A DNA stretch of 64,000 nt from Clostridium brassicae (GTDB lineage Bacteria; Bacillota; Clostridia; Clostridiales; Clostridiaceae): assembly GCF_026738875.1 (NCBI RefSeq), contig NZ_JAPQFJ010000010.1, positions 91,780 through 155,779 of the forward strand, in the 5' to 3' direction. Shown here one piece after another: positions 42,759 through 52,580 of this stretch (its first letter is position 1; each line of letters begins with the position of its first letter). The notes beneath the pieces were generated by a model, which was not told where the DNA came from, did no database searches, and saw only the letters and a program-made list of their open reading frames with translations. A program made the translations under genes and the position numbers.

Positions 42759-44129
42759 ATGGAAGGAAAAATTGTTAGTAATTTAAAGGAGCAAAGTTTT
42801 TACAGAACATTATTAAAAGTAGCATTTCCGATAATAATTCAAAATTTTATAGTATCTTCCTTAAATATGATTGATACTATGATGATTGGAAAGCTAGGAG
42901 AAATTGAAATTGCTTCTGTAGGAATAGCAAATCAATATTTTTTTCTATTTAATTTGATTGTTATGGGCATTTTTAGTGGGTGTGGAATTTTTATATCCCA
43001 ATTTTGGGGAAGAAAAGATGTAAAAAATATAAGAAAAATGCTTGGAATAGGCTTAGTATGTGGAGGAAGTGTTGCTATTATATTTACTCTATTAGCAGCT
43101 ATTTTACCAAAACAAATTATAAGTATATTTAATACAAATCCACAAGTAATAGAATTGGGAACACAGTACATTAGGGTAGTTTGTTTAAGTTATATATTTA
43201 CTACAATAACCTTTAATTTTGCTTTTGCATCTAGATGTATTGAACATGCTATATTACCTATGATAGTAAGTAGTTTTGCTATTTTATGTAATGTGTTTTT
43301 TAATTATATGTTTATATTTGGACATTTTGGAGCAAAACCTATGGGGGTTAAAGGAGCAGCTTTAGCTACTGTAATAGCTAGGATATTTGAATGTATAGTA
43401 TTAATAGGATATATATATTTATCTAAAGGAGTACTAGCTGCAAAGTTTAATGAAATGTTGAATTTTGGTAAAGAATTTGGAATTAAAGTGTTTAAAACAG
43501 TTAGTTCAGTAGTTTTAAATGAAGCGTGTTGGGGGCTAGGCTTTGTTATATATTCTGTAGCATATGGAAGAATAGGGGCTAAAGCAATGGCGTCTATTCA
43601 GATATGTAATACAGTACAGAATTTATTCATGGTTATAATTTTTGGAATAGCAAACGCTTCTGTAGTTATGATTGGAAACAAAATAGGGGCTAATTGTGAA
43701 GAAGAAGCAAAACAATATGGCAAGAAATTAATAAAACTTGCTTGTGTTATAGCTTTAGGTTTAGCATTAATGCTGTATTTAAATTCTAAGAAAATACTAC
43801 AAATTTTTAATATTTCTAATGAAGTTTATCATGATAGTTTAATTATTCTTTATATTATGTCACTTATAATGATTGTAAGAGTATTTAATATAACAATGAT
43901 AGTTGGAATATTAAGAGGTGGGGGAGATACAAAATATGCATTAAAATTAGAAGCGATAACTATGTGGTGTATAGGAGTTCCAATATCGTTTATAGGAGCA
44001 TTTTTATTTAAATTCCCAGTGTATATTGTATATGCACTTGTAACTATAGAGGAGGTAATTAAAGCTATTACAGCTTTTAGGAGGTTTTTATCAAATAAAT
44101 GGGTTAAAAATGTAATAAGTGATATTTAA
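42759..44129 (+). CDS. MATE family efflux transporter (second)
   Basis: A 456-residue, roughly 12-helix drug/metabolite exporter: KVAFPIIIQNFIVSSLNMID, TMMIGKLGEIEIASVGIANQ and, in the second half, SVVLNEACWGLGFVIYSVAY. It is only distantly similar to the pump at 4434 and looks like the group found in clostridia with an ACLAME-type NorM arrangement; substrate unknown. ATG after GATGGAGGGG. The terminator-containing leader upstream suggests ligand- or drug-dependent expression. Confidence 0.88.
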   Translation: MEGKIVSNLKEQSFYRTLLKVAFPIIIQNFIVSSLNMIDTMMIGKLGEIEIASVGIANQYFFLFNLIVMGIFSGCGIFISQFWGRKDVKNIRKMLGIGLVCGGSVAIIFTLLAAILPKQIISIFNTNPQVIELGTQYIRVVCLSYIFTTITFNFAFASRCIEHAILPMIVSSFAILCNVFFNYMFIFGHFGAKPMGVKGAALATVIARIFECIVLIGYIYLSKGVLAAKFNEMLNFGKEFGIKVFKTVSSVVLNEACWGLGFVIYSVAYGRIGAKAMASIQICNTVQNLFMVIIFGIANASVVMIGNKIGANCEEEAKQYGKKLIKLACVIALGLALMLYLNSKKILQIFNISNEVYHDSLIILYIMSLIMIVRVFNITMIVGILRGGGDTKYALKLEAITMWCIGVPISFIGAFLFKFPVYIVYALVTIEEVIKAITAFRRFLSNKWVKNVISDI

Positions 44130-44137
44130 TTTACAAT

Positions 44138-44170
44138 AAAAAAAATGTTGCGACGCAACATTTTTCTTTT
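44138..44170. terminator. bidirectional terminator
   Basis: AAAAATGTTG (44141-44150) pairs with CAACATTTTT (44156-44165) on a CGACG loop. It separates the second MATE gene from the convergent UPF0210 gene and repeats the core seen at 961. Confidence 0.88.
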
Positions 44171-44171
44171 A

Positions 44172-45530
44172 TTAATTTTTAAAGCTGTGTATTGGTGCAG
44201 GTATGTGTCCACCTCTATTTACAAAATTAGCACTACTAAAGTTACTTACTCTCATTATAGGAGCACTACCAAGTAGTCCGCCAAATTCAACTTTATCTCC
44301 TAAAGTTTTGCCGTAAACAGGTATTATTCTGACAGCAGTAGTTTTATTGTTAATTACTCCTATAGCTGCTTCATCTGCTATTATAGCAGAAAGTGTTTCT
44401 GCAGGAGTATCCCCAGGTATTGCTATCATATCTAAACCTACAGAACAAACACAAGTCATAGCTTCAAGTTTTTCAATATTTAATGAATTATTAAGTACTG
44501 CATCTATCATTCCCGCATCTTCACTAACAGGGATAAATGCACCACTTAATCCTCCCACACTAGAAGCAGCCATTATACCACCTTTTTTAACAGCATCGTT
44601 TAATAAAGCGAGAGCAGCTGTTGTACCTGGAGCTCCGCAACTTTCAATTCCCATTTCCTCTAAAACGTGTGCAACGCTATCACCAACAGCAGGAGTAGGT
44701 GCTAAAGATAGATCTATTATTCCAAAAGGAACATTTAATCTTCTAGAAGCTTCTTCAGCAACAAGTTGCCCCATTCTTGTTATCTTAAAAGCAGTTTTCT
44801 TTATAGTTTCTGCAACTACATCAAAACTTTCACCTTTAACTGTTTCAAGAGCTGATTTTACAGTTCCTGGTCCGCTGACACCTACGTTAATTATAGACTC
44901 TGCTTCCCCAATTCCATGAAAAGCTCCTGCCATAAAAGGATTATCCTCTACGGCATTAGCAAAGACAACAAGTTTAGCACAGCCTATGCTACTAGAGTCT
45001 TTAGTTAATTCAGCCGTCTTTTTTATTATATGCCCCATTTCTTTTACTGCATCCATATTTATGCCATTTTTACTTGTGCCTATATTTACAGAAGAGCAAA
45101 CTTTATCTGTTACACTTAATGCTTCTGGAATAGACTGGATTAATTTTCTATCACCAATAGAATATCCTTTATGTACTAAAGCAGAAAAACCTCCTATAAA
45201 ATCTATACCTAAAGTTTTTGCAGCTCGGTCTAGGGTTTTTGCAAACTCTACATAATTATCATCTCCGCAGGATTCTGCTATTAAAGCAATAGGAGTTACA
45301 GATACTCTTTTATTAATAATAGGTATTCCATATTCAGTTTCAATTTCATATCCAACTTTAACTAGATTTTCTGCATATCTAGTTATTTTGTCGTATATTT
45401 TATCTCTAGATTTTTTACCATCAAAAGAACAGCAATCTCTTAAGGAAATACCCATGGTAATAGTACGTATGTCCAATTTCTCTTTCTCAATCATTTTTAT
45501 AGTTTCAATTATTTGGCTTTGGTTTATCAC
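44172..45530 (-). CDS. UPF0210 / PFL family protein (DUF711)
   Basis: A 452-residue cytosolic protein of a conserved family. [40 protein letters not shown] and [20 protein letters not shown] identify it. The family is related in fold to pyruvate formate-lyase-like barrels; activity is unknown. It is almost always paired with an ACT-domain gene (as at 45552), implying small-molecule control. The start at GTG 45530 ([11 protein letters not shown]) matches the usual family start; GTG 45539 is too close to the ribosome site. Confidence 0.9.
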   Translation of the reverse strand: MINQSQIIETIKMIEKEKLDIRTITMGISLRDCCSFDGKKSRDKIYDKITRYAENLVKVGYEIETEYGIPIINKRVSVTPIALIAESCGDDNYVEFAKTLDRAAKTLGIDFIGGFSALVHKGYSIGDRKLIQSIPEALSVTDKVCSSVNIGTSKNGINMDAVKEMGHIIKKTAELTKDSSSIGCAKLVVFANAVEDNPFMAGAFHGIGEAESIINVGVSGPGTVKSALETVKGESFDVVAETIKKTAFKITRMGQLVAEEASRRLNVPFGIIDLSLAPTPAVGDSVAHVLEEMGIESCGAPGTTAALALLNDAVKKGGIMAASSVGGLSGAFIPVSEDAGMIDAVLNNSLNIEKLEAMTCVCSVGLDMIAIPGDTPAETLSAIIADEAAIGVINNKTTAVRIIPVYGKTLGDKVEFGGLLGSAPIMRVSNFSSANFVNRGGHIPAPIHSFKN

Positions 45531-45551
45531 GTACTTCACATCCCTTCTATT

Positions 45552-45821
45552 TTATATATTATGCATAGAATTAAAGATATCTTCATGTTGAATTTTTACA
45601 GATAGCCCCATATCCTTTCCTTTGCTAGCAAGGATATCTTTTAATTCATTAAAGTTTTTTGTAGATTTAGATAAATCAACTAACATTATCATTGTAAAAT
45701 ATTCTTGAAGAATTGTTTGGCTTATGTCTAGAATATTTACATTTGATTCTGCAAGAACAGAGCTTATAGAAGCTATAATCCCTGTTTTGTCTTTACCTAA
45801 TACAGTTATTATTGATTTCAT
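45552..45821 (-). CDS. ACT-domain protein, UPF0237 family
   Basis: An 89-residue single ACT domain: ITVLGKDKTGIIASISSVLA, ESNVNILDISQTILQEYFTM, then KDMGLSVKIQHEDIF. Single ACT proteins bind amino acids or related ligands and dimerise. It lies 13-22 bases upstream of the UPF0210 gene in the same operon, the classical arrangement, and may sense the ligand for that protein. AGGAGG precedes the ATG. Confidence 0.92.
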   Translation of the reverse strand: MKSIITVLGKDKTGIIASISSVLAESNVNILDISQTILQEYFTMIMLVDLSKSTKNFNELKDILASKGKDMGLSVKIQHEDIFNSMHNI

Positions 45822-45895
45822 AGTATAATCCTCCTTCGATTACAAATTCTACTTGGGTTAAAATATAAGTACTATGTTATAACAAAAAAACAGAA

Positions 45896-45949
45896 AATAC
45901 AATAAGTTTAGAATAATTTAAAATTTAATTATTTTAAACTTATTGTATT
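45896..45949. repeat. 23-bp inverted repeat between divergent genes
   Basis: Arms 45896-45918 and 45927-45949 are complementary at all 23 positions with a single G-U pair, around an eight-base loop. It lies upstream of both flanking genes, so it is not a terminator for either. Confidence 0.75.
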
Positions 45950-46201
45950 ATATCTTTTGATTCATTCTTTTTGAATAGTAAAGCTTTATCTAGCATTTGT
46001 TAAGCCTATATATTTTATGTATAATAGTTAGTACACATTCAAAGAGGATTTACATGTATATATGAGGTGAATTATAAAGTTTTATCATTTTAAAAATACT
46101 TAAAGCTTAAAATATTTATATATTGAGAATATTGTTAAAACAAATTATAATTAAAGATGAAAAACTAAACTTAATAAGCAATTTAAGGTGGAAAAAGTAA
46201 A

Positions 46202-47128
46202 ATGGAATCGAAAATAAGAAATTTAGTTATTGATAATGTTAATCAAAATCCATTAAAAATAGAAAAAATGAATCTGGGTTTTACAAATAAAGTATATAGT
46301 GTAAAGGTAGGCAAAGATGAAATTATAGTTAGAACAAACAATTCTCCAGAGGTTTTTAAAAAACTAGAGCATAATTTAAAGAAACTAAAAGAAATAGAAC
46401 TACCTGTACCTAATATTTTGCATATTGATTTAAGTAAAAATAATTATGATTTTGCTTATGTGATTTTAGAAAAAATTCAAGGAAGAGATTTAAGATATGA
46501 AATAGAAAAAATGTCCATTAGTGAAATGAAGGATGTAGCAAAAGAAATAGTTGAGTATCAAAGGATTACTATGAATTTACCACAAGGTGAAGGGTTTGGA
46601 AAGTGTAACATAGGTGAAAAAGGAATATTCAATAATTGGGCTGAATTTATAGAAAATGAGATTACTCAACTAAAAAGTATTTTTGAAGATGTTTTAGGGG
46701 TAAGTTATTTTCAAAATATAGTTAGATCATTTACTTTATTAAGAGAATATTTTAATAAAATCAAGCCATTATGCTTTTTAGATGAAGCATCTTTAAGAAA
46801 TGTAATTATCAATAAAGGCAAGATAGAAGGTCTTATAGATTTTGATTGGATATGTTATGGAGATCCTTTATATAATGTAGCTTTGATTCAGATAGGAACA
46901 TTACTGCATCTAGATAATAAATGTATGTATTATGTAGAAGAAATATGTAAACAATGGGGTATTAACAAACATGAACGAATAGTTATAGATTTCTATTCTA
47001 TTATACATATAGGACATTTTTTAACATTCCAATTAAAAATGAATAATACAGAAATAATTAATAAATTAAAATATATTGCAGAAAAACTAAATTATAAAAT
47101 TTTAGCGGAGTTACTTATTAATCAATAG
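46202..47128 (+). CDS. aminoglycoside-phosphotransferase-family protein
   Basis: A 308-residue kinase-like protein of the APH/choline-kinase fold. The N-lobe has LGFTNKVYSVKVGKDEIIVR. The hinge is VILEKIQGRDL. The catalytic loop reads CFLDEASLRNVII (Asp and Asn kept, the usual His replaced), and the metal site is LIDFDWICYGDPLYN. Substrate unknown; sugars, amino acids or choline-like compounds are typical. Possibly transcribed alone. Confidence 0.85.
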   Translation: MESKIRNLVIDNVNQNPLKIEKMNLGFTNKVYSVKVGKDEIIVRTNNSPEVFKKLEHNLKKLKEIELPVPNILHIDLSKNNYDFAYVILEKIQGRDLRYEIEKMSISEMKDVAKEIVEYQRITMNLPQGEGFGKCNIGEKGIFNNWAEFIENEITQLKSIFEDVLGVSYFQNIVRSFTLLREYFNKIKPLCFLDEASLRNVIINKGKIEGLIDFDWICYGDPLYNVALIQIGTLLHLDNKCMYYVEEICKQWGINKHERIVIDFYSIIHIGHFLTFQLKMNNTEIINKLKYIAEKLNYKILAELLINQ

Positions 47129-47186
47129 GTTATAGATTTGCAGATTACCAGCATACTAATGTGGTTAAGGGGGAGTGGGGGATTTT

Positions 47187-48350
47187 ATGAGAGGAAAAAA
47201 TAAAGGAATAAGGACGTTTATATTTTCATTATTTGCAATTTTACTTTTTACATTTAGAATTTCCTTTGCAACGGAGCTTACATATAAAGTTTTACAGCCT
47301 AAAAATAATGTTGACATTAATAAGGTTTGGACAATAAATTTTAATAAAAAAATTGACGCACAAACTATTAATAATATAAAAATTATAGATAAAGCAGATA
47401 ATGCAAATATTGAGCTTAAGTTTAATTATGATGAAGATAACAAATGTATTAAAATTACAGCTGTTAACGGATATGATTATGGAAAAACTTATTCTATAAT
47501 GGTTGAGGATGGGGTTAAGTCTATAGATGGCAAAAATATTGGACAACCTACAAAAATGGATTTCACTACATCAGCCCCACAATATAAAATAGATAGCTAT
47601 GAAAAGTTCTATTCAGCAATAAAGTATGCTTTGCATAATTTTGAGAATAAATTAGATGTACAGATTGTTAATTATAATTCTAAAGATTATAAATTAGATA
47701 CAATAAATAAGATTATAGAAGAAAATCCTAATATTGATTATGGCTATAATGGAGCTGAAGCCTCAATAACTTCTTATAGTAATGGTTCTGCTAAAATGTC
47801 AATAAACATTAAATATGAGTTTTCAAAAGAAGAAATGAAGAATATGAAGGAACTATCTGAGAAAAAAGCAAAAGATATAATTGGGAAGATTATTAAGCCT
47901 AATATGAGCGATTATGAAAAAGAATTAGCTATACATGATTATATAGCAAACAATTCAAGTTATGATAAAAGAATATTTACGAATAATATTCCTATAGAGT
48001 CTTATACAGATTATGGAATTCTTATAAAAGGAGTAGGGGTATGCTCAGGATATGCTCGAGCTATGTATAGATTACTAAATATGGCTGGAGTTGAGTGTTT
48101 ATATGTTGTAGGCTATGGTCTTGATGATTCTACATCCGTCCCTCATGCATGGAATATGGTTAAAATTGAAGGGGAGTATTACCATTTAGATGTAACATGG
48201 GATGACCCAATTGTTTCTTCAGGAAAAGACATAGTAACATATAACTATTTTAATTTAACTGATGAAAAAATGCAGCTTGATCATTCATGGGATAGTAAAA
48301 AATACCCGAAATGTACAAGTACAAAATATACTTATAGGAGGACAAATTAA
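47187..48350 (+). CDS. secreted transglutaminase-like protein with Ig-like domain
   Basis: A 387-residue exported protein. Residues 1-26 are a signal peptide. Residues 30-130 resemble a Big_5/SbsA-type Ig-like domain (VWTINFNKKIDAQTINNIKI, GYDYGKTYSIMVEDGVKSID). The transglutaminase-like core at about 230-380 has the triad Cys in GVCSGYARA, His in VPHAWNM and Asp in HLDVTWDD. Likely cell-wall or peptide acting. I choose ATG 47187 after AGTGGGGG. The radical SAM gene overlaps its stop codon by one base. Confidence 0.88.
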   Translation: MRGKNKGIRTFIFSLFAILLFTFRISFATELTYKVLQPKNNVDINKVWTINFNKKIDAQTINNIKIIDKADNANIELKFNYDEDNKCIKITAVNGYDYGKTYSIMVEDGVKSIDGKNIGQPTKMDFTTSAPQYKIDSYEKFYSAIKYALHNFENKLDVQIVNYNSKDYKLDTINKIIEENPNIDYGYNGAEASITSYSNGSAKMSINIKYEFSKEEMKNMKELSEKKAKDIIGKIIKPNMSDYEKELAIHDYIANNSSYDKRIFTNNIPIESYTDYGILIKGVGVCSGYARAMYRLLNMAGVECLYVVGYGLDDSTSVPHAWNMVKIEGEYYHLDVTWDDPIVSSGKDIVTYNYFNLTDEKMQLDHSWDSKKYPKCTSTKYTYRRTN

Positions 48351-49219
48351 TGAGATATGAAGGCGCAGTATATAGACCCCCAAGTGAAGCTTATAGCTTG
48401 ATAATTCAAGTTACCTTAGGGTGCTCTCATAATAAATGTACATTTTGTAATATGTTTAAAGATAAAAAATTTAGAGTAAGAAAGCTAGAAGATGTTTTTA
48501 TTGATTTAGAAATGGCTAGAAATTATTATAGTGTAGTAAAACGAGTATTTTTAGCTGATGGAGATGCCCTAGTTTTAAAAACAGAGGATTTAGAAAGAAT
48601 TATAGTAAAGGTAAAAGAATTATTTCCTGAATGTGAAAGAATAGGAATATATGCAACTCCTAAAGATATATTAAGAAAGAGTGAGGAAGATTTAATTAAG
48701 CTTAAAAATTTAGGATTAGACATAATATATCTTGGAATTGAGTCAGGAAGCGATGAAATCCTAAACGATATAAAAAAAGGAGCTACATCTTCAGAAATTA
48801 TTGAGGCAGGACAAAAAGTTAAGAAAACAGGAATAAAGTTGTCAGTAACACTAATATCAGGGATTGGTGGAAAAGAAAAGTGGAAAATCCATGCAGTAGA
48901 ATCAGCTAGAGTAATTAGTGCAATAAACCCAGACTATTTAGGGGTTTTAACTTTAATAGTTGAGCCAGGTACTGAAATGTACGATAAAGTTGGAAATGGT
49001 GAAGTCATCCTATTATCACCTAAAGAAGTTATGATTGAAACAAGAGAATTTATAAAAAATCTAAATGTAGATGGATGTGTTTTTAGAAGCAATCATGCAT
49101 CTAATTATGCGCCGTTAGCAGCAACTTTAAATGAGGAAAAAGACAGGCTTTTGAATCAATTAGATAATTTTATAGAGAATGCTCATGAGTTTAAAAATGA
49201 GATATATAGAAGGTTATAA
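48350..49219 (+). CDS. radical SAM protein
   Basis: A 289-residue radical S-adenosylmethionine enzyme. The iron-sulfur motif is CSHNKCTFC (C25, C30, C33), a C-X4-C-X2-C spacing rather than the common C-X3-C-X2-C; the same spacing occurs in a known subgroup with GCSHNKC. DIIYLGIESGSDEIL and IVEPGTEMYDK support the TIM-barrel and a HemN/Elp3-like relationship. No B12 domain. Reaction unknown. Start overlaps the previous stop codon, so it is co-translated with the transglutaminase gene. Confidence 0.88.
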   Translation: MRYEGAVYRPPSEAYSLIIQVTLGCSHNKCTFCNMFKDKKFRVRKLEDVFIDLEMARNYYSVVKRVFLADGDALVLKTEDLERIIVKVKELFPECERIGIYATPKDILRKSEEDLIKLKNLGLDIIYLGIESGSDEILNDIKKGATSSEIIEAGQKVKKTGIKLSVTLISGIGGKEKWKIHAVESARVISAINPDYLGVLTLIVEPGTEMYDKVGNGEVILLSPKEVMIETREFIKNLNVDGCVFRSNHASNYAPLAATLNEEKDRLLNQLDNFIENAHEFKNEIYRRL

Positions 49220-49332
49220 TAATTTTGAAAATTAACAAATTATTAATGGTTTTTTAAGGGTTAATTAATACTATATTTATAAAAGTTATGATATAATATG
49301 CCTAAATTAAAAGATAAAAGAGAGGTGTAGTA

Positions 49333-49626
49333 ATGGAATATAGAAATAATGTAGGTATTAAAGGTTCCATAAAGTCAATAACATCAATAGTTATTGGTAT
49401 TCTAATTTTCTTTTTGATTTTAAAAGGTATATTTATACTACTACCTTTCGCTATAGTTGGTTGGCTCGGTTATAAAGGTATAAAGTATATATCTAATAAA
49501 TCAAATAAATTTTCAAGTAATAAGAAGAATGATGATTTTGAAGTAAGTGAAATTTATCAAAGTGATAATAAAGATTTATATCAATCTAATGCGATAGATG
49601 TAGATTATGAAGAAATAAATAAATAA
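49333..49626 (+). CDS. small membrane protein, 97 residues
   Basis: Residues 15-45 are hydrophobic (IVIGILIFFLILKGIFILLP plus FAIVGWLGYKGIKYI), forming one or two membrane passes; the rest is a Lys/Asn/Asp-rich cytosolic tail. AGAGGTG ribosome site and a downstream terminator support it as a gene. No family recognised. Confidence 0.6.
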   Translation: MEYRNNVGIKGSIKSITSIVIGILIFFLILKGIFILLPFAIVGWLGYKGIKYISNKSNKFSSNKKNDDFEVSEIYQSDNKDLYQSNAIDVDYEEINK

Positions 49627-49635
49627 ATTTACAAT

Positions 49636-49668
49636 AAAAAGTGGCATTTTCTAGTGCCATTTTTTATT
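49636..49668 (+). terminator. intrinsic terminator
   Basis: AAAAAGTGGCA (49636-49646) pairs with TGCCATTTTTT (from 49655) with one G-U pair, then T-rich sequence. Confidence 0.85.
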
Positions 49669-49706
49669 ATATAATAAGAAGCTTATTATGGTTGGTGAAT
49701 TAATAA

Positions 49707-49988
49707 ATGAAAGTAAGGAGTAAAATAATAAATACTTCAGGACAAATTGTTGGTACAATAGTTGAATATAAGGTGAAAATCTTAGGAGAAATAGTGGGTT
49801 TAATAGCAGAAGCGGCAGAAAATGAAGAACTTGCTTATAACTCTAGAATAATTTCCAAGAAAGTTGGAAATTTTATGGGTAAAGTATTAAAGCAGTCTTC
49901 TAGTGCTGCAAGTAATATGATTTATAAAGGATATAAAACAAGTAGCTCTAAAAAGTATAAACATAAAAATAAAAGACGAAAAAAATGA
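49707..49988 (+). CDS. small basic protein, 93 residues
   Basis: Two short hydrophobic/amphipathic helices (IINTSGQIVGTIVEYKVKIL, GEIVGLIAEAAENEELAY) and a very basic tail (KYKHKNKRRKK). Possibly membrane- or nucleic-acid-associated. The PHP gene starts 10 bases after its stop codon, so they share a transcript. No family recognised. Confidence 0.55.
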   Translation: MKVRSKIINTSGQIVGTIVEYKVKILGEIVGLIAEAAENEELAYNSRIISKKVGNFMGKVLKQSSSAASNMIYKGYKTSSSKKYKHKNKRRKK

Positions 49989-49997
49989 GGGAGAGTT

Positions 49998-50840
49998 ATG
50001 ACATTAGATGAAAATATTAAAGTTGATTTGCATATTCACTCAAACGCATCAGATGGTACCTATAGTCCTAATGATATAGTTTATGAATCTATGAAAAAGC
50101 AACTAGGATTAATCTCATTAACTGATCATGATGAAGTTAAAAATATAGAGATTACTAAAAAAATAGCAAAGGAAAATGGTATTAAGTTTTTGCCTGGAAT
50201 TGAGGTTTCAAGTACTTTAGAAGGAGAACTTTTTCATGTGTTAGCTTATGGAACAGATAATTTTAATAAGCAACTATTAGAACTACTAGAGCACAATAGA
50301 TATATACTTGAAAAAAAGGATGATGATTCTATAAGGTATTTAATAGATAAGGGATATGAGATAGATTATTTTAAATATGAAAAATACGAATATGATAATT
50401 CAAGAGGTGGATGGAAGACGTTGAATTTTCTCATTGACGAGAATTTATGTAAAGATGTAAAAGATTATTTTACTAGACTTTTCAATGAAAAAGGTGGATT
50501 TGAATTTCCAGAGTTTCCTCATACTTCAGAGGTCATAAAAATAATAAAAAAATCAGGAGGGGTACCAGTTTTAGCTCATCCTTATTATGGAAAAGACGAT
50601 ACTCCTGTAAAAGAGAAATTAGATGAATTTTTAAAGTTAGGGATAGAAGGCGTAGAATGTTTTCACCCTAATCATGACATAGAGAAATCAGAAATGTGTT
50701 ATAAATGGTGTGTAAAAAATGGACTTATAATAACAGCAGGCTCAGATTTTCACGGGGGTTTTATTGAAGAGAGAAGTATGGGAAAACCTGAGATGAAATT
50801 GAAAGATATAAGGTTAGGAAAATTAATAGATTATATATAA
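49998..50840 (+). CDS. PHP-domain phosphoesterase
   Basis: A 280-residue metal-dependent phosphoesterase: VDLHIHSNASDGTYSP (metal-binding HxH), ISLTDHDEV, GIEVSS, VLAHPYYGKDD, and the final AGSDFHGG. All PHP metal ligands are visible. It resembles YciV/RNase AM-like and TrpH-type enzymes that hydrolyse nucleotide or RNA phosphates. Preceded by the small basic protein in the same unit. GGGAGAG ribosome site. Confidence 0.9.
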   Translation: MTLDENIKVDLHIHSNASDGTYSPNDIVYESMKKQLGLISLTDHDEVKNIEITKKIAKENGIKFLPGIEVSSTLEGELFHVLAYGTDNFNKQLLELLEHNRYILEKKDDDSIRYLIDKGYEIDYFKYEKYEYDNSRGGWKTLNFLIDENLCKDVKDYFTRLFNEKGGFEFPEFPHTSEVIKIIKKSGGVPVLAHPYYGKDDTPVKEKLDEFLKLGIEGVECFHPNHDIEKSEMCYKWCVKNGLIITAGSDFHGGFIEERSMGKPEMKLKDIRLGKLIDYI

Positions 50841-50983
50841 ATAAAATTATTACTTTTTGAGATAAGAATATTTTTTATAATAATAATAAAAATTCTAAAA
50901 ACATTGTAGTAAAATAAGTTGCAAAAACTAATGTTTTATAAATATAATAGTATTAGTATAAAATCAAAAAGGGGAGATACAAT

Positions 50984-51211
50984 TTGGGCATATTGATTGG
51001 GATTATTTTCGTTATAGCACTTTTAGTAGCTTTATTTGCTGTGTTAGGTGTTATAATGTTACCAATAGCTGGAGTAGCTTTAGTTATAGGATTTATAATT
51101 ACAGTTATATCGTTATTGTGTGGATTAATAAAATTAGTTTTTTCTTTGCCTATGCTAATAGTGATAATTATATTGTTTATGATATATAAATCAGAAAAGA
51201 ATAGAGCATAA
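50984..51211 (+). CDS. small membrane protein, 75 residues
   Basis: Almost entirely hydrophobic, with two or three membrane helices (IGIIFVIALLVALFAVLGVI, IAGVALVIGFIITVISLLCG, and a third near the end) and a short charged tail KSEKNRA. TTG start eight bases after GGGGAG. Followed by two hairpins. Function unknown. Confidence 0.6.
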   Translation: MGILIGIIFVIALLVALFAVLGVIMLPIAGVALVIGFIITVISLLCGLIKLVFSLPMLIVIIILFMIYKSEKNRA

Positions 51212-51235
51212 AGTGATTTTTTTATCCATATAACC

Positions 51236-51268
51236 TTAAAATGAATGTATTTTTTACATTCATTTTAA
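51236..51268 (+). terminator. hairpin after the 75-residue gene
   Basis: AAAATGAATGTA (51238-51249) pairs with TACATTCATTTT (51255-51266) on a five-T loop. Confidence 0.65.
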
Positions 51269-51283
51269 AATTATATATAAAGT

Positions 51284-51332
51284 AACAGGGGTAAAACTTT
51301 TATAGTTCTACCCCTGTTTGTCTTTTGTTTTT
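51284..51332 (+). terminator. second, GC-richer hairpin
   Basis: AACAGGGGTA (51284-51293) pairs with TACCCCTGTT (51309-51318), and AACT/AGTT extends it inward; TGTCTTTTGTTTTTT follows. Bases 51333-51561 are AT-rich with no gene. Confidence 0.8.
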
Positions 51333-51561
51333 TATCTTTTGCTACTAAATGTACTAGTTATATTCTTGAGTTTATTAATTATTTTTTAGTGCGTTATTTA
51401 CATTATTTGGATTTTTCTCTAGTATTTTTATAATTTATCTTTTGTTACCTTTATTATATAACATATAAATACAAAATTCAATAAAAAAACCGAAAAAATT
51501 AAGAAAAAACTAAAAAAAATAACTTTTATATTGCCATATGTCGAAAAATGCAGTTTACTTA

Positions 51562-52521
51562 TTAAATGTCTATAAAGGAGATATCTTTCTCTATAAAATA
51601 TATGCCTTCATTATTTATTATCATAATTAACTGAGATGTTACTTCTTCTTTTTTTGAGGTTCTACAATATTCTAAAATTGAGAGAAACTTTTCTATATTA
51701 CTAACTGTTTTTGATAAAATTCCATCATTGACTAAAGATGAAGGTATGTGATCAAGATTTGAGAAAAAATTTTTGAAATTGTTGTTTGGTTTATAAGTTA
51801 CACCTATTATAAGAGATATATTATCATCATTAATAAATATTTCTTCCTTTATATAATTTATTTTATTTCTTAATTTATCTATATCGATGGTGTGACCTGG
51901 ATTAATTATATCGATTAAAATTTTTTCATTATCTGTTCTTGCTACATAATCAAATATGTATCCATCAAATTCATAATTGTCTATAAAATCGTATTCATTG
52001 GCACCATAATGGATTTTTAGATTATCTAGTTGTCCTTCGGTGACTTTAGGAAGTAAATATTTTGAGTTTAAAAGGCAATATATATTACATAAAATATCTT
52101 TTTTGGTTAAATTGTATTTTATGTCGATTTTTTTTATATATCTTTGAAGTTCAAAATATTTTTCTGGAGGAAAAATATAACTAAATATATTGTCTATAGC
52201 TAATAAATTCATATTTTGTATACAAGGTATGAGTTTTTCACAAATAGTTATCAATTTAAAATCGTTTATATCTATATGAGAATCTTTTATGTATGGAATT
52301 TTTTCAAGTTCCATAATAAATTTAATATGTTCAGCGGAATAACCTTCAATTATTAGGCCTATGCCTTTTTTTAGAAAACTTATTTCAACTAAAGTTTCAT
52401 CATATTGATAAAAAGGCATATCTTTTAGAGCTAAAAATCCTTTTGTCTTAATGATATTTAAACACGCTATAACAGTTGCAGCTAAATTTGATTTTCTTGA
52501 GTCAAGGGAATGAAAATTCAT
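51562..52521 (-). CDS. unknown protein with MotA-loop-like N-terminus
   Basis: A 319-residue soluble protein. Residues 1-75 recall the cytoplasmic loop of MotA: IKTKGFLALKDMPFYQYDET, ISFLKKGIGLIIEGYSAEHI and KFIMELE match the order ..GLLALE..., FLKKGIQLVVDG.., I..ILE... No membrane segments of MotA are present. The remainder (residues 100-319) is Ile/Asp/Asn-rich and includes EFDGYIFDYVARTDNEKILI, which might be a degenerate nuclease- or restriction-like fold. Function unknown. AGGTGATG site at the start. Confidence 0.55.
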   Translation of the reverse strand: MNFHSLDSRKSNLAATVIACLNIIKTKGFLALKDMPFYQYDETLVEISFLKKGIGLIIEGYSAEHIKFIMELEKIPYIKDSHIDINDFKLITICEKLIPCIQNMNLLAIDNIFSYIFPPEKYFELQRYIKKIDIKYNLTKKDILCNIYCLLNSKYLLPKVTEGQLDNLKIHYGANEYDFIDNYEFDGYIFDYVARTDNEKILIDIINPGHTIDIDKLRNKINYIKEEIFINDDNISLIIGVTYKPNNNFKNFFSNLDHIPSSLVNDGILSKTVSNIEKFLSILEYCRTSKKEEVTSQLIMIINNEGIYFIEKDISFIDI

Positions 52522-52580
52522 AACATCACCTCTAATTAACTAAATTTTTCATACTATTCCATATTATGAATGTACACTAT

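Noticed and set aside
44347..44919. 190-codon plus-strand frame
   Set aside because: Lies wholly inside the clearly real UPF0210 gene on the other strand and has no ribosome site.
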